Assembly (NCBI RefSeq): GCF_007988945.1
Contig: NZ_BJVC01000002.1
Location: forward strand, 248,001-312,000
DNA: 64,000 nucleotides
Direction of reading: 5' to 3'
DNA from: Swaminathania salitolerans
GTDB lineage: Bacteria; Pseudomonadota; Alphaproteobacteria; Acetobacterales; Acetobacteraceae
Below are positions 1 through 10,541 of the stretch, piece by piece (positions within the stretch are counted from its first letter, which is position 1; each line of letters starts with the position of its first letter). The notes beneath the pieces are model-generated. The model made no database searches. It was not told the origin of the DNA and saw only the letters and a program-made list of their open reading frames with translations. Both the position numbers and the translations under genes were made by a program.

Positions 1-97
1 ATCGAGACAAATTTCGAAGCTTTCTCCCTGACGAATCACGCAGAGGGTTGGAGGATTTCGTCGTCAGTCACGTCCCCACGAGGCGTGCGCGGTACGC
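1..97 (+). pseudogene. Decayed 3' fragment of an SDR gene
   Basis: The first ~97 bases align with 3485-3582, the region encoding the C-terminal third of the intact SDR gene at 2945-3682. About nine in ten positions match. One T is missing near base 12 (three Ts after ACAAA against four in the intact gene), which shifts the frame, and a further indel lies near base 90. Similarity fades after that. It is therefore a non-functional partial copy in the same orientation as the intact gene. Whether more of it lies to the left cannot be seen. Confidence 0.7.
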
Positions 98-154
98 GGC
101 GGCCTGATGGGTCCGCCGGGAAAAGAGGCGTGCCCGGTCTTTCGAACAGGGGGT

Positions 155-416
155 TAAGCTATAGGCGGGCCTGAGAGAGGACGGATTTATGGGCAAGATT
201 ACGCGGAAGAGGTATTCGGGCGCGTTCAAGTTGCAGGTTGGGATTGCGGCATGGATCGCGCATGACAACGGGCAGTATTCGGCTTTGGCTGGACGCACGC
301 CCGATGAGGCGTATCATGACGCGCCGGCATCCCTTTGGTCCGGGGCTAACCCCGGACCAAAGGGCCAACAGCAACACTGTCAACCTGACAGCATGACAAC
401 AACCGGCTATAGCTTA
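155..416 (+). mobile_element. Internally deleted IS3-family remnant
   Basis: An ATG at 189 begins MGKITRKRYSGAFK, the typical start of an IS3-group OrfA (helix-turn-helix subunit). Within about 20 codons it jumps to residues like those near the end of an IS3-group OrfB (ALAGRTPDEAYHDAP, around 281-330). The HTH remainder and all catalytic DDE residues are missing. The sequence TAAGCTATAG at 155-164 recurs in inverted orientation as CTATAGCTTA at 407-416, and these probably mark the element ends. At ~260 bp it is an inactive relic, although its ends might still be moved in trans by a full-length relative. No target duplication was evident. Confidence 0.7.
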
Positions 417-600
417 TCAGGCCCGCAAAGCTGTCCGAGCGAACGGAGCCACCTCCGTAGGTTAGATGCGCGCAGTCTTGCATCGGACACACCACTTTAC
501 GATCCGTTCCTACATCCAGGAAAGGTACAGTGGGAAACTACAGGTATAGATTGAATTTTTGCGATCCTCTTCCGCGGTAATGCCTTCAAGGAAAAATAAG

Positions 601-1719
601 ATGGGCAGGAATAACAGGAGTCAATACGTCGACATATTGCGTGGAATCTCAATATTCTTAGTACTAATTCACCATTTTAGCATTGTATATAGGTATGAAG
701 ATAATGACTCTATCCTGTCGGCAATATTTCACGCCTCAAGGTATATCTCAAGAAATGGCAACTACGCAGTTACTATGTTTTTTGCTATATCGGGATATCT
801 GATCACATCGAATGCCTATCGGCACTGGGGGGTTTTAAGTAATATTCAAATCAAAACATTTTATATATTCCGTGCCGCACGGATTTTGCCATGTCTCCTC
901 CTTTTGTTGATTGTAGTCAATTTGATGGCGTTCTACGGGTTTGATATTTTTCAGAATCATTCAGAATTTGGCGGTACAGTATCTTGGTGGTTGGTAAACC
1001 TAGCATCTTTGACATATTGGATTAACATATTGATGCGTTTTCATGGATGGTTCAATTATGTTCTTTGTGTGCAATGGTCTTTAGCTATCGAAGAGGTTTT
1101 TTATATTATCTTCCCTATCTTCTGTGTCCTATTCCGCAGGGAACGAAACTTAATCTTTGTATGGGGAGTTTTCATATCTATCGGTCCTATATGGAGGTTC
1201 TTTTATCACGGCTCCGAATATGACGAGCTCAACTCCTATCTATCGTGCTTTGACGGCATAGCTTTTGGTTGCATTGCAGCTGTGATTGATAAATCCATCA
1301 ATCCAAGACCAGAATTAGCCAAGATGATAATATTAACTTCTTCTTTTTTCATGACCATATTTTATCTGACCCAATGGGTCGGACAAAGTGCTTATTACGG
1401 CGTTACATTTATGGCATTTGGAACATCTGTTATTCTAGTTGGACAATCCAGATTGAAACAGAATGTCTGGCGTTTTTGGGTCCCAGTGGCCAATTTAGGG
1501 CGAAACAGCTACGAGCTGTATCTGTTCCACTTACTTGTTCTGGCTCTAATCCAGATTGCTTATCCTTCAGGGACGGTAAGTGGAAAAACAGAACTTTTTC
1601 TTCTTTCCATCTTTTTGGTTTCTGCGATCTCATTTTCACTTATAGTAAGTCGACTGTATTCGAATCCATTGAATAAGTTTTTCCGAGAAAGATTTCGGGA
1701 TCGAAGAACCGCAAATTAG
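601..1719 (+). CDS. Acyltransferase 3 family integral membrane protein
   Basis: This 372-residue protein has the features of the OafA/ExoH acyltransferase-3 family, which transfer acetyl or other acyl groups to cell-surface sugars. The N-terminal YVDILRGISIFLVLIHHF (about residues 9-26) holds the conserved Arg and His pair, and RAARILPCLL follows after the second hydrophobic stretch. About ten hydrophobic segments suggest a polytopic inner-membrane protein. I chose ATG 601 because AAGGA at 588-592 sits 8 bases upstream; a TTG at 559 in the same frame has no such site. The gene is strikingly AT-rich against its neighbours, which suggests recent transfer. Its stop codon TAG is formed by the left end of the downstream IS630 element; without the insertion it would be TAA, so the protein is intact. 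The acceptor substrate cannot be told. Confidence 0.88.
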   Translation: MGRNNRSQYVDILRGISIFLVLIHHFSIVYRYEDNDSILSAIFHASRYISRNGNYAVTMFFAISGYLITSNAYRHWGVLSNIQIKTFYIFRAARILPCLLLLLIVVNLMAFYGFDIFQNHSEFGGTVSWWLVNLASLTYWINILMRFHGWFNYVLCVQWSLAIEEVFYIIFPIFCVLFRRERNLIFVWGVFISIGPIWRFFYHGSEYDELNSYLSCFDGIAFGCIAAVIDKSINPRPELAKMIILTSSFFMTIFYLTQWVGQSAYYGVTFMAFGTSVILVGQSRLKQNVWRFWVPVANLGRNSYELYLFHLLVLALIQIAYPSGTVSGKTELFLLSIFLVSAISFSLIVSRLYSNPLNKFFRERFRDRRTAN

Positions 1720-2773
1720 AGCGTTTTCCTTTCAATCTGGCTTGTATCCAGCGGCGGTGAAGAAGTTGGCGCATTCTGCGGGCGCGACCTGATCGATGAG
1801 TTTGCCGATCCTGTCCCAAAGCCCGTCGCGGGTGCGTTCGGCGGCACGGCGGAGATGGGCCTTGAGTTTGGAAAACGCCATCTCGATCGGGTTGAAGTCC
1901 GGGCTGTAAGGCGGCAGAAACCGCAGGCTGGCTCCGGCGGCCTCGATCGCCGCCTGCACGCCCGGCCCCTTGTGCGAGCCGAGATTGTCCATGACGACGA
2001 TGTCGCCGGGGCGCAGATCCGGCACGAGGACGCGTTCGACATTAGTCAGGAAGCTGCGGCCGTTGATCGGTCCATCCAGCACCATGGGCGCCACGATGCC
2101 GGTCAGCCGCAGTCCCGCGATGAACGTTGTGGTCTTCCAGTGCCCGTGCGGCACGGCGGATCGTAATCTCTGGCCCCGCCGACAGCGACCATGACGTCGC
2201 GCCATGTTGGTCGAGGCCCAGGTTTCATCAATGAAAACCAGTCGCTCGGGGTCGAGGTCGGGCTGGGTATCGAACCAGTCCTGTCTTCGCGTCAGGACAT
2301 CCGGACGATCCTGCTCCGCCGCATGGGCGGACTTTTTTTTCCATGTGATCTGGTGGCGCGCGAAGAAGCGCCACAGCGTGCCAATTGCGAAATGGTGGCC
2401 ATCCTCAGCCAGCTGGTTACGGATTTCGGCAAGGGTCAGGTCGTCCTGCGCCGCGATCAGGGCATAGATCCGGTCGGCCTGTGCTTCGATCCTGTGTGAC
2501 AGCCGATCCCCACCGCGTGGCCTTGCTGCAGGGCTGCCAGTCGAAGCGGCCCGGGCCCATCAGCGAACGGCGCTCGCAGGGCCGACACCGGCGCTCGGCC
2601 GCCTGATGGCAGAACGTGCCCTTCGATACCACCTCAACCACACAGGAACGTAAATCGAGAAATAGCGTACGAGAGGATATCCAGCGCCGGCCTCCATCCC
2701 GGCCGTAATCTTGAAGCAGATCACACCCAGATTGGGAATCCCCAATGATTCAATAAGCAAAGAAAACGCTCTA
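1717..2773 (-). mobile_element. IS630-family insertion sequence (defective)
   Basis: The element is bounded by inverted ends GAGCGTTTTC at 1719-1728 and GAAAACGCTC at 2762-2771. Each end is flanked by the dinucleotide TA (1717-1718 and 2772-2773), the target duplication of IS630/Tc1-type elements. Its length of ~1.05 kb is normal for the family. It carries one transposase gene on the minus strand that is broken in its N-terminal DNA-binding part. The insertion point is the stop codon of the acyltransferase gene. Confidence 0.9.
1732..2640 (-). pseudogene. IS630-family transposase, N-terminal domain disrupted
   Basis: The catalytic part is intact. FIDETW (first Asp), [11 protein letters not shown] (second Asp) and [14 protein letters not shown] (Glu) give the DDE triad of IS630 transposases. 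One frame is open on the minus strand from 2559 down to the stop at 1732 and contains [19 protein letters not shown] followed by a WKKK coded by a run of eight A. In that frame the only ATG is at 2205, inside the DDE domain. Upstream, a TGA at 2560-2562 replaces an expected Trp codon, and the helix-turn-helix remnant (QAAER, ~2590-2640) lies in another frame. I conclude that full-length transposase is not made. Confidence 0.82.
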
Positions 2774-2944
2774 ACGCTGTGCAAAAGAATTTTCCTGAGT
2801 GCAGCCACGCGATTGTGTGTTTCTCATCTCATGAACACAGAACTTCGAGCGCGCTTCCAAGGAGGAAAGCAAGAAAAGACTGGGCTTATGGCGCTAAAAG
2901 GTTAGGATATATTGGAAAATATCTCGTGAGCAGGAGAGAAACGA

Positions 2945-3682
2945 GTGGCGAGATTTGACGGAAAGCGCGTTTTGATTACGGGTGGAACAAGCGGCATGGG
3001 GCTGGCAGGGGCACGCCGGATCGTCTCCGAAGGGGGAGAAGTCATTCTGACCGGTCTGCACGAAGAGAGGCTGCAGGCGGCTCGTGAGGAATTCGGGGAT
3101 CGAGCCATCGTGGTGAAAATCGACTCTTCTGCCCCTGTGGCAACAGCACTCGACGACATCGTCAGGTCGACCGGCAACTTGAATGGACTGTGGCTCAATG
3201 CTGCGTTCGCGACGCTCGGGGCACTTGAGGATATAGGTGCGTCGCAATTCGATAAAATAATGGCGGCAAATGTACGGGGCCCAATGCTCCAACTGGCAGT
3301 GCTTTCGCCAAATCTGGCGCCAGGCGCGTCTGTCGTTTTGACCTCCTCCAGCTCGGCCTATGAAGGGGCGGCTGTCACCAGCCTTTACGCTGCAACGAAA
3401 GGCGCCATCATCGCCATGGCGCGCTCCTGGGCCACAGCCATGGCGCCACGCGGAATTCGCGTGAACGTACTCGTTCCCGGCCCGATCGAGACAAATTTTC
3501 GAAGCTTTCTCCCTGACGAAGCACGTAGAGGGTTTGAGGACTTCGTGATCAATAACGTCCCCATGAGGCGGGCAGGTACGGCTGAAGAGGCCGCTGCCGT
3601 CGCGCTCTTTCTTTTATCGGATGACTCATCATATGTGACAGGAAGCCAATACGCAGTCGATGGGGGGCTCATCGGGTATTAG
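2945..3682 (+). CDS. SDR-family NAD(P)-dependent oxidoreductase
   Basis: This 245-residue classical short-chain dehydrogenase has a Rossmann cofactor motif TGGTSGMGLAGA near the N-terminus, a conserved NVRGPM-type helix, the catalytic SSSS...YAATK stretch (Ser, Tyr-x3-Lys) and the family ending YVTGSQYAVDGG. The start is GTG at 2945, preceded by AGGAGA about 9 bases upstream. The substrate is not evident. The family includes ketone and sugar reductases and ketoacyl reductases. The gene stands alone, downstream of the IS630 element, and a decayed copy of its 3' part lies at the left edge of the window. Confidence 0.88.
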   Translation: MARFDGKRVLITGGTSGMGLAGARRIVSEGGEVILTGLHEERLQAAREEFGDRAIVVKIDSSAPVATALDDIVRSTGNLNGLWLNAAFATLGALEDIGASQFDKIMAANVRGPMLQLAVLSPNLAPGASVVLTSSSSAYEGAAVTSLYAATKGAIIAMARSWATAMAPRGIRVNVLVPGPIETNFRSFLPDEARRGFEDFVINNVPMRRAGTAEEAAAVALFLLSDDSSYVTGSQYAVDGGLIGY

Positions 3683-3938
3683 GGGTCGGCCCGTATCCAG
3701 CCCAGCCGGAGGCTCGGCCTCTCCCGCATGAGGGTCATTCCGCCCGAGGCCGGAAATGGTCCTCATGCAGGAGAGGGAAGCGCTTGTCCCAGGCGATCCG
3801 GTTCCGGATGTCCGGCTTTCCGGATCGCCTTCCTGCCCTCGGCCGGGACAACCCCCCCGGAGCAGCGCCCCCGGGTCATCCCGGCTGCTTTCACCGGGAA
3901 GGCGGATCAATCCCCTGGCCATTGAAGTGGCGTCAGCC

Positions 3939-6455
3939 TCAGCCGCAGCGCCCCAGTTCGATACCGATACTGTGCAGTACACGATAGGCGTCGAGCATGA
4001 TCGCATTCGTGACGCCACCGACATCCCTCACCGAAGAGACCTTTGCAGAGAGGGCGAGCGTGATGCCCGTATCGGTGATGGCCGAGATCGCCACGCCGGG
4101 CGGCGGGTCCTGCATGATGTCCTCACGGCCTTTCATCATTTCCATCAGGGCAAGCTGCGCCTTCGTTGCATCCGCACGCGGAGAAATGGTGACGGTCGCA
4201 GATGCGGCGGAGAGAGATGTTCCGAGTGTCGCATTGCGCACGGCAGAGGTGATGAACTGCGAGTTCGGGACGATCATGGTCGATCCGTCTCCAAGCCCGA
4301 TCTCGGTGGAACGCACGCTGATGCGTTTCACATCGCCCTTTACCGCGCCCAGCTCGATCAGATCGCCGACGCGTATGGGGCGTTCCGCCAGAAGAATGAC
4401 GCCGGATACGAAATTCTGCACGATCGACTGGAGACCGAACCCGATCCCGACCGAAAGGGCGCTGACGACCCAGGTCAGGTTCTTCACCGTAACTCCAGCC
4501 TCGGAGAGAACGAGCAGGAATACGAGGATCCAGGCGACATAGCTGAAGATGTTGAGGATCGAACTCCGCGCGCCGATATCGAGACTGGTCGTGGGGAAGA
4601 GCCGGTTCTCGAGCCAGAGCCGGAAGGCACGGATCGCATAATACGCAACGACGAGGATCGCGATGCAGAACACCGCCGTATTGAGCGAGAACTGGATCCC
4701 GTTGATCGTCTGACCGATGAACAACCCGCGCACATGATCCGCGATGACCGGAAGCGCCAGGGAACCGCCCGAGAGCAGGACGGCCCCGAAGACGATGATG
4801 AGCGCGATGTTGACGATGCCGGAAGACAGAACCCCGAACTGCGCCACGCGGTTCGCATGGACACCGAGCCGCGCCATGCGCCGCGTCACGGGTGAATCGT
4901 GCGAGAAACAGCGCGTCGTGAACTCCTTGACGGCCAGCGCCACAAGCAGGAGCGCGGCCAGGCTGACCGAAACCGATACGACCCAGACGACGAGCGCGAA
5001 AGCGAAGGCGATATAGCCGATGGCGATCGCGATCCAGCTGATCGCCATCACGAGGCAGCCAAGACCGTAGATGGCGGGAGCCATCCGCGCATCGGTTCCA
5101 CGAGACAGACGCCGGCACAGCCCAAGGAACAGAAGGGTCACGACCACCACGAAAAGCGCCTCGATCAGCCGCCGCGACGTGACGGGAAACGCGTTCTCCT
5201 GGCTGATCAGGATCAGGACACTCTGGGCGAGGACGATCAGGGCGACGCACCAGTCGACACCCCAGAGCGCGCGCGCCGAGCGCTGCGACGCGCCATCGAC
5301 CGCGGTGACGCGGCTGAGTGTCGGCAGACCCGCCCCGAGAATGAAGCCGCAAAGCGGCATGATCCCGCCAAGCCCTTCCATGAACGCAGGACTGCGCCCT
5401 GCGCCAAGGCCGAGCACGGCCGCCATGAGCAGCCACAAGGCGAAGGCGACCAGTCCGCTGATGAGCCCGGCAAGGGTGACGGGAATGAACGAGCGATGCG
5501 TCGCGTCGGGAGCGTGTCCGGTGAGGCGCGCGACGATGCGACGCTCGGCCTTTTTCAGGAGGCCGAGGAGGGGGTGGGCAATCAGTGCGGTAAGCGCGAA
5601 CGCACCCGCAAGAACGGCGATGAGAACGGGCCAGCGATAGAAGACCCCGGAGTAACCGTTATCGACGGGTGGCGCGGCCGTACGACGGATATCGGGCAAT
5701 TCACCGGCGACGTCGCGCCAGAACGTCACACCCAGAGGGGAGGGCATGCGCTCGGCGAGCAGCGCCTTCTGGGAGGTCACGCCACGGCGCTGGATTTCCA
5801 TCTGCATCTGCTTCGCCTGAAGCCCGAGCAGACGCCCCTGGGTGACGGTCGACTTGATATCCTGCAAGGCCGCCTGGATACGCTTGCGCTGCGCTGCGAT
5901 CGCATCGCTTTCTCCCTCCACCGGCTTTGCGCCGATGATGTCGAGATAGCTCTCATAGACAGTCTGGTAGGACGACGCCTGACTCTGCACGGACTGCGCC
6001 GTGGCCGAAACCGAATCCGTCTGGTCCGAGAGAGAGGCCATCGCCTCGCTTCCGAGGACGACATCCGTCCGGTTGAGCTGTCCATAGACATAACCGAGCT
6101 TGCCTTGCGCGGCCCGTATCTGCCGGTCGAGGGCCGGGGAAAGCGTTTTCCATCCGTAGCCGTCACCGGAAACAGAGGGCAGACCGGGCGATGCTTTCGC
6201 CGTCTGCCCGGTCTTCATCGGTAGGGTGTCTTTCGTCTGCCGGGCAGCGCCGGAGCCAGTCGAGCCTGCCCCAGAGGAGGAGGGAGCGGCAGAAGCAGGC
6301 ACTGAGGCTGGCGCCGGGGCAGCGAGAGACCCGCGCGGGCTTGCATATCCGGCCACGATGAGTGCGAGAAAAAGCGCCCGGAAAAGAGCGACCGGAGAGA
6401 ACACGCGCCTCGCGCCGGATCGTCCGGGGCCGGTTGGGGTGTCGTGTTCGCGCAT
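3939..6455 (-). CDS. Large MscS-family mechanosensitive channel with DUF3772-type N-terminus
   Basis: The protein has ~838 residues from this start. After a signal-like hydrophobic stretch and an Ala/Pro/Ser-rich linker comes a periplasmic region of about 200 residues with coiled-coil character, then about ten membrane segments, then the MscS core. The core includes SALSVGIGFGLQSIVQNFVS (pore helix, ~650-670), LLAERPIRVGDLIELG and IVPNSQFITSAVRN of the beta domain. It is of the MscK/YbdG size class rather than small MscS, and probably releases solutes on osmotic downshift. The start is uncertain: ATG 6455 gives a long n-region, ATG 6551 adds 32 unlikely residues, and GTG 6404 preceded by GAGG gives the neatest signal peptide. 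It is transcribed in the same direction as pyrD, about 190 bases downstream of it. Confidence 0.85.
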   Translation of the reverse strand: MREHDTPTGPGRSGARRVFSPVALFRALFLALIVAGYASPRGSLAAPAPASVPASAAPSSSGAGSTGSGAARQTKDTLPMKTGQTAKASPGLPSVSGDGYGWKTLSPALDRQIRAAQGKLGYVYGQLNRTDVVLGSEAMASLSDQTDSVSATAQSVQSQASSYQTVYESYLDIIGAKPVEGESDAIAAQRKRIQAALQDIKSTVTQGRLLGLQAKQMQMEIQRRGVTSQKALLAERMPSPLGVTFWRDVAGELPDIRRTAAPPVDNGYSGVFYRWPVLIAVLAGAFALTALIAHPLLGLLKKAERRIVARLTGHAPDATHRSFIPVTLAGLISGLVAFALWLLMAAVLGLGAGRSPAFMEGLGGIMPLCGFILGAGLPTLSRVTAVDGASQRSARALWGVDWCVALIVLAQSVLILISQENAFPVTSRRLIEALFVVVVTLLFLGLCRRLSRGTDARMAPAIYGLGCLVMAISWIAIAIGYIAFAFALVVWVVSVSVSLAALLLVALAVKEFTTRCFSHDSPVTRRMARLGVHANRVAQFGVLSSGIVNIALIIVFGAVLLSGGSLALPVIADHVRGLFIGQTINGIQFSLNTAVFCIAILVVAYYAIRAFRLWLENRLFPTTSLDIGARSSILNIFSYVAWILVFLLVLSEAGVTVKNLTWVVSALSVGIGFGLQSIVQNFVSGVILLAERPIRVGDLIELGAVKGDVKRISVRSTEIGLGDGSTMIVPNSQFITSAVRNATLGTSLSAASATVTISPRADATKAQLALMEMMKGREDIMQDPPPGVAISAITDTGITLALSAKVSSVRDVGGVTNAIMLDAYRVLHSIGIELGRCG

Positions 6456-6643
6456 GGGGATGAATTCGCAAGTCGTTTCCGGACCTGTCTCGATCGTGCT
6501 GTCTATGATCGCCTCCCGTCTTGAGGAATGGTGATGCTGCGGTATCGGCATGCGTGCCTGTTCGTGGATGCAAACGGTCGTAACCGGGGTCCGGTTTTCC
6601 CGCCTCGCCCGACCTTGCGCGGGCTTCCGGCCCGTATCCGGCT

Positions 6644-7717
6644 TCAGGGTGCGAGATCGGCCACCGTCTCGGCCCCGATACGACGCATCTCATGCAGCAG
6701 CTCTCTCTTGATCTGCTGCACCAGGGCAGGACCGTGATAGATGAGCGCCGTATAGAGCTGCACCATCGAAGCTCCGGCGCGAAGTCGCTGCAAGACATCG
6801 AAGCCGCTCTCGATGCCGCCGCAGGAAATGACGGCAAGACGGCGATCGACCAGAGGCACGATACGATCGAGCATGACGATCGCGCGCTGAGCCAGCGGCC
6901 TGCCCGAAAGCCCGCCTGCTTCTGCCGCATGAACCGACCGCAGGGAGGGCGGACGTGCGAGGGTGGTGTTGCTGACGATCAGGCCTGCCGCACCGCCCTC
7001 GACTGCTGCCTCCACGATATCGGGCAACGCATCCGGGTCGAGATCCGGGGCCAGTTTGACCGCGAGCGGCGGATGGTCGGGATTGACGTCGAGGATGGCG
7101 TCGAGGATCGCACGCAGGCTCGTCGCGCTCTGGAGGTCGCGCAATCCGGGCGTGTTCGGGGAAGAGAGATTGATCGTGATGTAATCTGCCCAGGGCGAAA
7201 CCTGCGCGACGAGTGCGGGATAATCCTCAAGCGGCCGGGCGCCGGTCTTGTTGATGCCGAGATTGACGCCAATCGGCACCCCGTTCGGGCGGGCGCGACG
7301 CGCCTCGAGCGTGCGATAGCGGATGAGGTTGCGGGTGAAGGCCTCGATCCCGCAACCGTTGAAGCCCATGCGATTGATGATCGCGCGATCTTCGCTCAGC
7401 CTGAACAGGCGAGGGGCCGGATTGCCGGGCTGGGGGCGTGGCGTCACCGTGCCGCATTCGACATGGCCGAAGCCGAGGCGTGCCAGTGCACCCGGGACGC
7501 GGGCGTTCTTGTCGAACCCGGCACCGAGACCGACCGGATTCGGAAAACGCAGCCCCATGCATCGTGTGGCGAGCGCGGGATCGTCTTTACGCGATCCGGG
7601 GCGCGATCCGGGAGCCAAGCCGAGCGCGAGCGCCTTTATGGCGGCTTCATGGGCCGTTTCCGGGTCGAGAGAATGGAACAGGGCTGTGCCGAGTCTGGCG
7701 AAAGGCGAAAGGGACAT
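6644..7717 (-). CDS. pyrD: Dihydroorotate dehydrogenase (quinone), class 2
   Basis: This 357-residue FMN enzyme oxidises dihydroorotate to orotate in pyrimidine synthesis and passes electrons to the respiratory quinone at the inner membrane. The N-terminal SLDPETAHEAAIKAL is the membrane-associating extension of class 2 enzymes. NPVGLGAGFDKNA, FVECGTVT-like and NLSSPNTPGLRDLQ (with the class 2 catalytic Ser, about residue 180) are all present, as is the FMN-phosphate loop SCGGIES. I set the start at ATG 7717 (MSLSPFARLG) because AGGAT lies a few bases upstream; the longer form from 7765 adds a non-conserved extension. It appears monocistronic. Confidence 0.95.
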   Translation of the reverse strand: MSLSPFARLGTALFHSLDPETAHEAAIKALALGLAPGSRPGSRKDDPALATRCMGLRFPNPVGLGAGFDKNARVPGALARLGFGHVECGTVTPRPQPGNPAPRLFRLSEDRAIINRMGFNGCGIEAFTRNLIRYRTLEARRARPNGVPIGVNLGINKTGARPLEDYPALVAQVSPWADYITINLSSPNTPGLRDLQSATSLRAILDAILDVNPDHPPLAVKLAPDLDPDALPDIVEAAVEGGAAGLIVSNTTLARPPSLRSVHAAEAGGLSGRPLAQRAIVMLDRIVPLVDRRLAVISCGGIESGFDVLQRLRAGASMVQLYTALIYHGPALVQQIKRELLHEMRRIGAETVADLAP

Positions 7718-7946
7718 GTACGATCCTGAACGATGATGCGCTGCGTTCTCTACACCGAACCGCATCGCTTGGTGAACGTCCCATTCATCCGGTTATCGAT
7801 CCCGCTCGAAGCCTGCCGGGCCGCTCGCCACGCTTCGCAAGAGTTTCGTTGCAGCAGTTGCCGTTCGTCCCGAAGCTGTGGAAAGACGGGTACGGCCAGT
7901 CACGTCATCCTGAAAAAACCCACCCGCCAGCTCCGGAGTGCCGACC

Positions 7947-8243
7947 ATGTGGGACGAACCCTATCTCGAGACCTGTTGTCGCTCGACCCTTCATCGCGTT
8001 CTCCTGTGCGAAGGGACAGGCCGCCCCCAGGGGCTGCGCGACCAGCCATGCCTCGAAAGGCTGCAATCCATGGGGTTCGTTACCCTCGAAGCGGATGGCC
8101 GCTTTCATATCACCCCGGCCGGACTCAACCGGCACGATCAGGAAATCGGCCAGCTCAAGCCGATGAGCGCCCGTGCCAGTCGTCATCGCGCGGTTCGTCA
8201 CCGGGCCGATCGCCGCAGCGGGACCGATCGTAACGGGCTCTGA
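7947..8243 (+). CDS. Small conserved-looking protein of unknown function
   Basis: A 98-residue protein starts at ATG 7947 with GGAG 8 bases upstream; GTG 7938 lies in the same frame but overlaps that site. The first ~65 residues look like real protein: MWDEPYLETCCRSTLHRVLL, then CLERLQSMGFV and FHITPAGLNRH, a pattern like a helix-turn-helix plus beta wing. The last ~25 residues are Arg-rich and less convincing. It lies between pyrD (divergent) and the TPP riboswitch of thiC, so it ends ~80 bases before the riboswitch. I do not recognise the family. A DNA-binding role would be a guess. Confidence 0.55.
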   Translation: MWDEPYLETCCRSTLHRVLLCEGTGRPQGLRDQPCLERLQSMGFVTLEADGRFHITPAGLNRHDQEIGQLKPMSARASRHRAVRHRADRRSGTDRNGL

Positions 8244-8322
8244 CTGCCTTGCGGGGGCTGACCGCCTGAAGCTCCTGCGGGACAGGCGTTGACAGCGAGG
8301 CGACAAGCCGCAAGAGTGACCG

Positions 8323-8438
8323 ATACCAGGGGGGGCCTCGACAAGGGGCTGAGAGGCTGATCGCGATGTCATCGCAGCGCAGCGACCCTTTCGTCCCGAT
8401 ACGGGACGGAGAACCTGATCCGGTTCGTACCGGCGTAG
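8323..8438 (+). promoter_or_regulatory. TPP riboswitch (THI element)
   Basis: The conserved core is present: GGGGCTGAGAGG at 8345-8356, ACCCTT at 8385-8390 and GAACCTGATCCGGTT at 8411-8425, followed by ACCGGCGTAGGGA. The closing stem can be formed by ATACCA (8323-8328) with TGGTGT (8433-8438). It lies ~95 bases upstream of thiC and would lower thiC expression when thiamine pyrophosphate is plentiful, probably by masking the ribosome site AAGGGGAGA at 8517-8525. Confidence 0.95.
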
Positions 8439-10463
<2,025 letters not shown>

Positions 10464-10478
10464 GTTCTTTACGTCGCA

Positions 10479-10520
10479 GGGCCGAAGCTGTAGGGAAGCG
10501 GCTCCCGCCGCCTTCGGCCC
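10479..10520 (+). terminator. Hairpin after thiC, possible terminator
   Basis: GGGCCGAAG at 10479-10487 pairs with CTTCGGCCC at 10512-10520. The loop is ~24 bases and can fold further. There is no run of T after it, so Rho-independent termination is uncertain. Confidence 0.4.
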
Positions 10521-10541
10521 GGCCCTGCACTGGTTGACGTG

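Noticed and set aside
2711-2905. A 64-codon frame starting in the IS630 end
   Set aside because: It begins inside the IS inverted end and crosses the insertion point, so it is an artefact of the insertion.
7733-8233. Overlapping frames on both strands between pyrD and thiC
   Set aside because: Only the 7947-8243 frame has a ribosome site and a protein-like sequence; the others run through the riboswitch or have Arg-rich composition.
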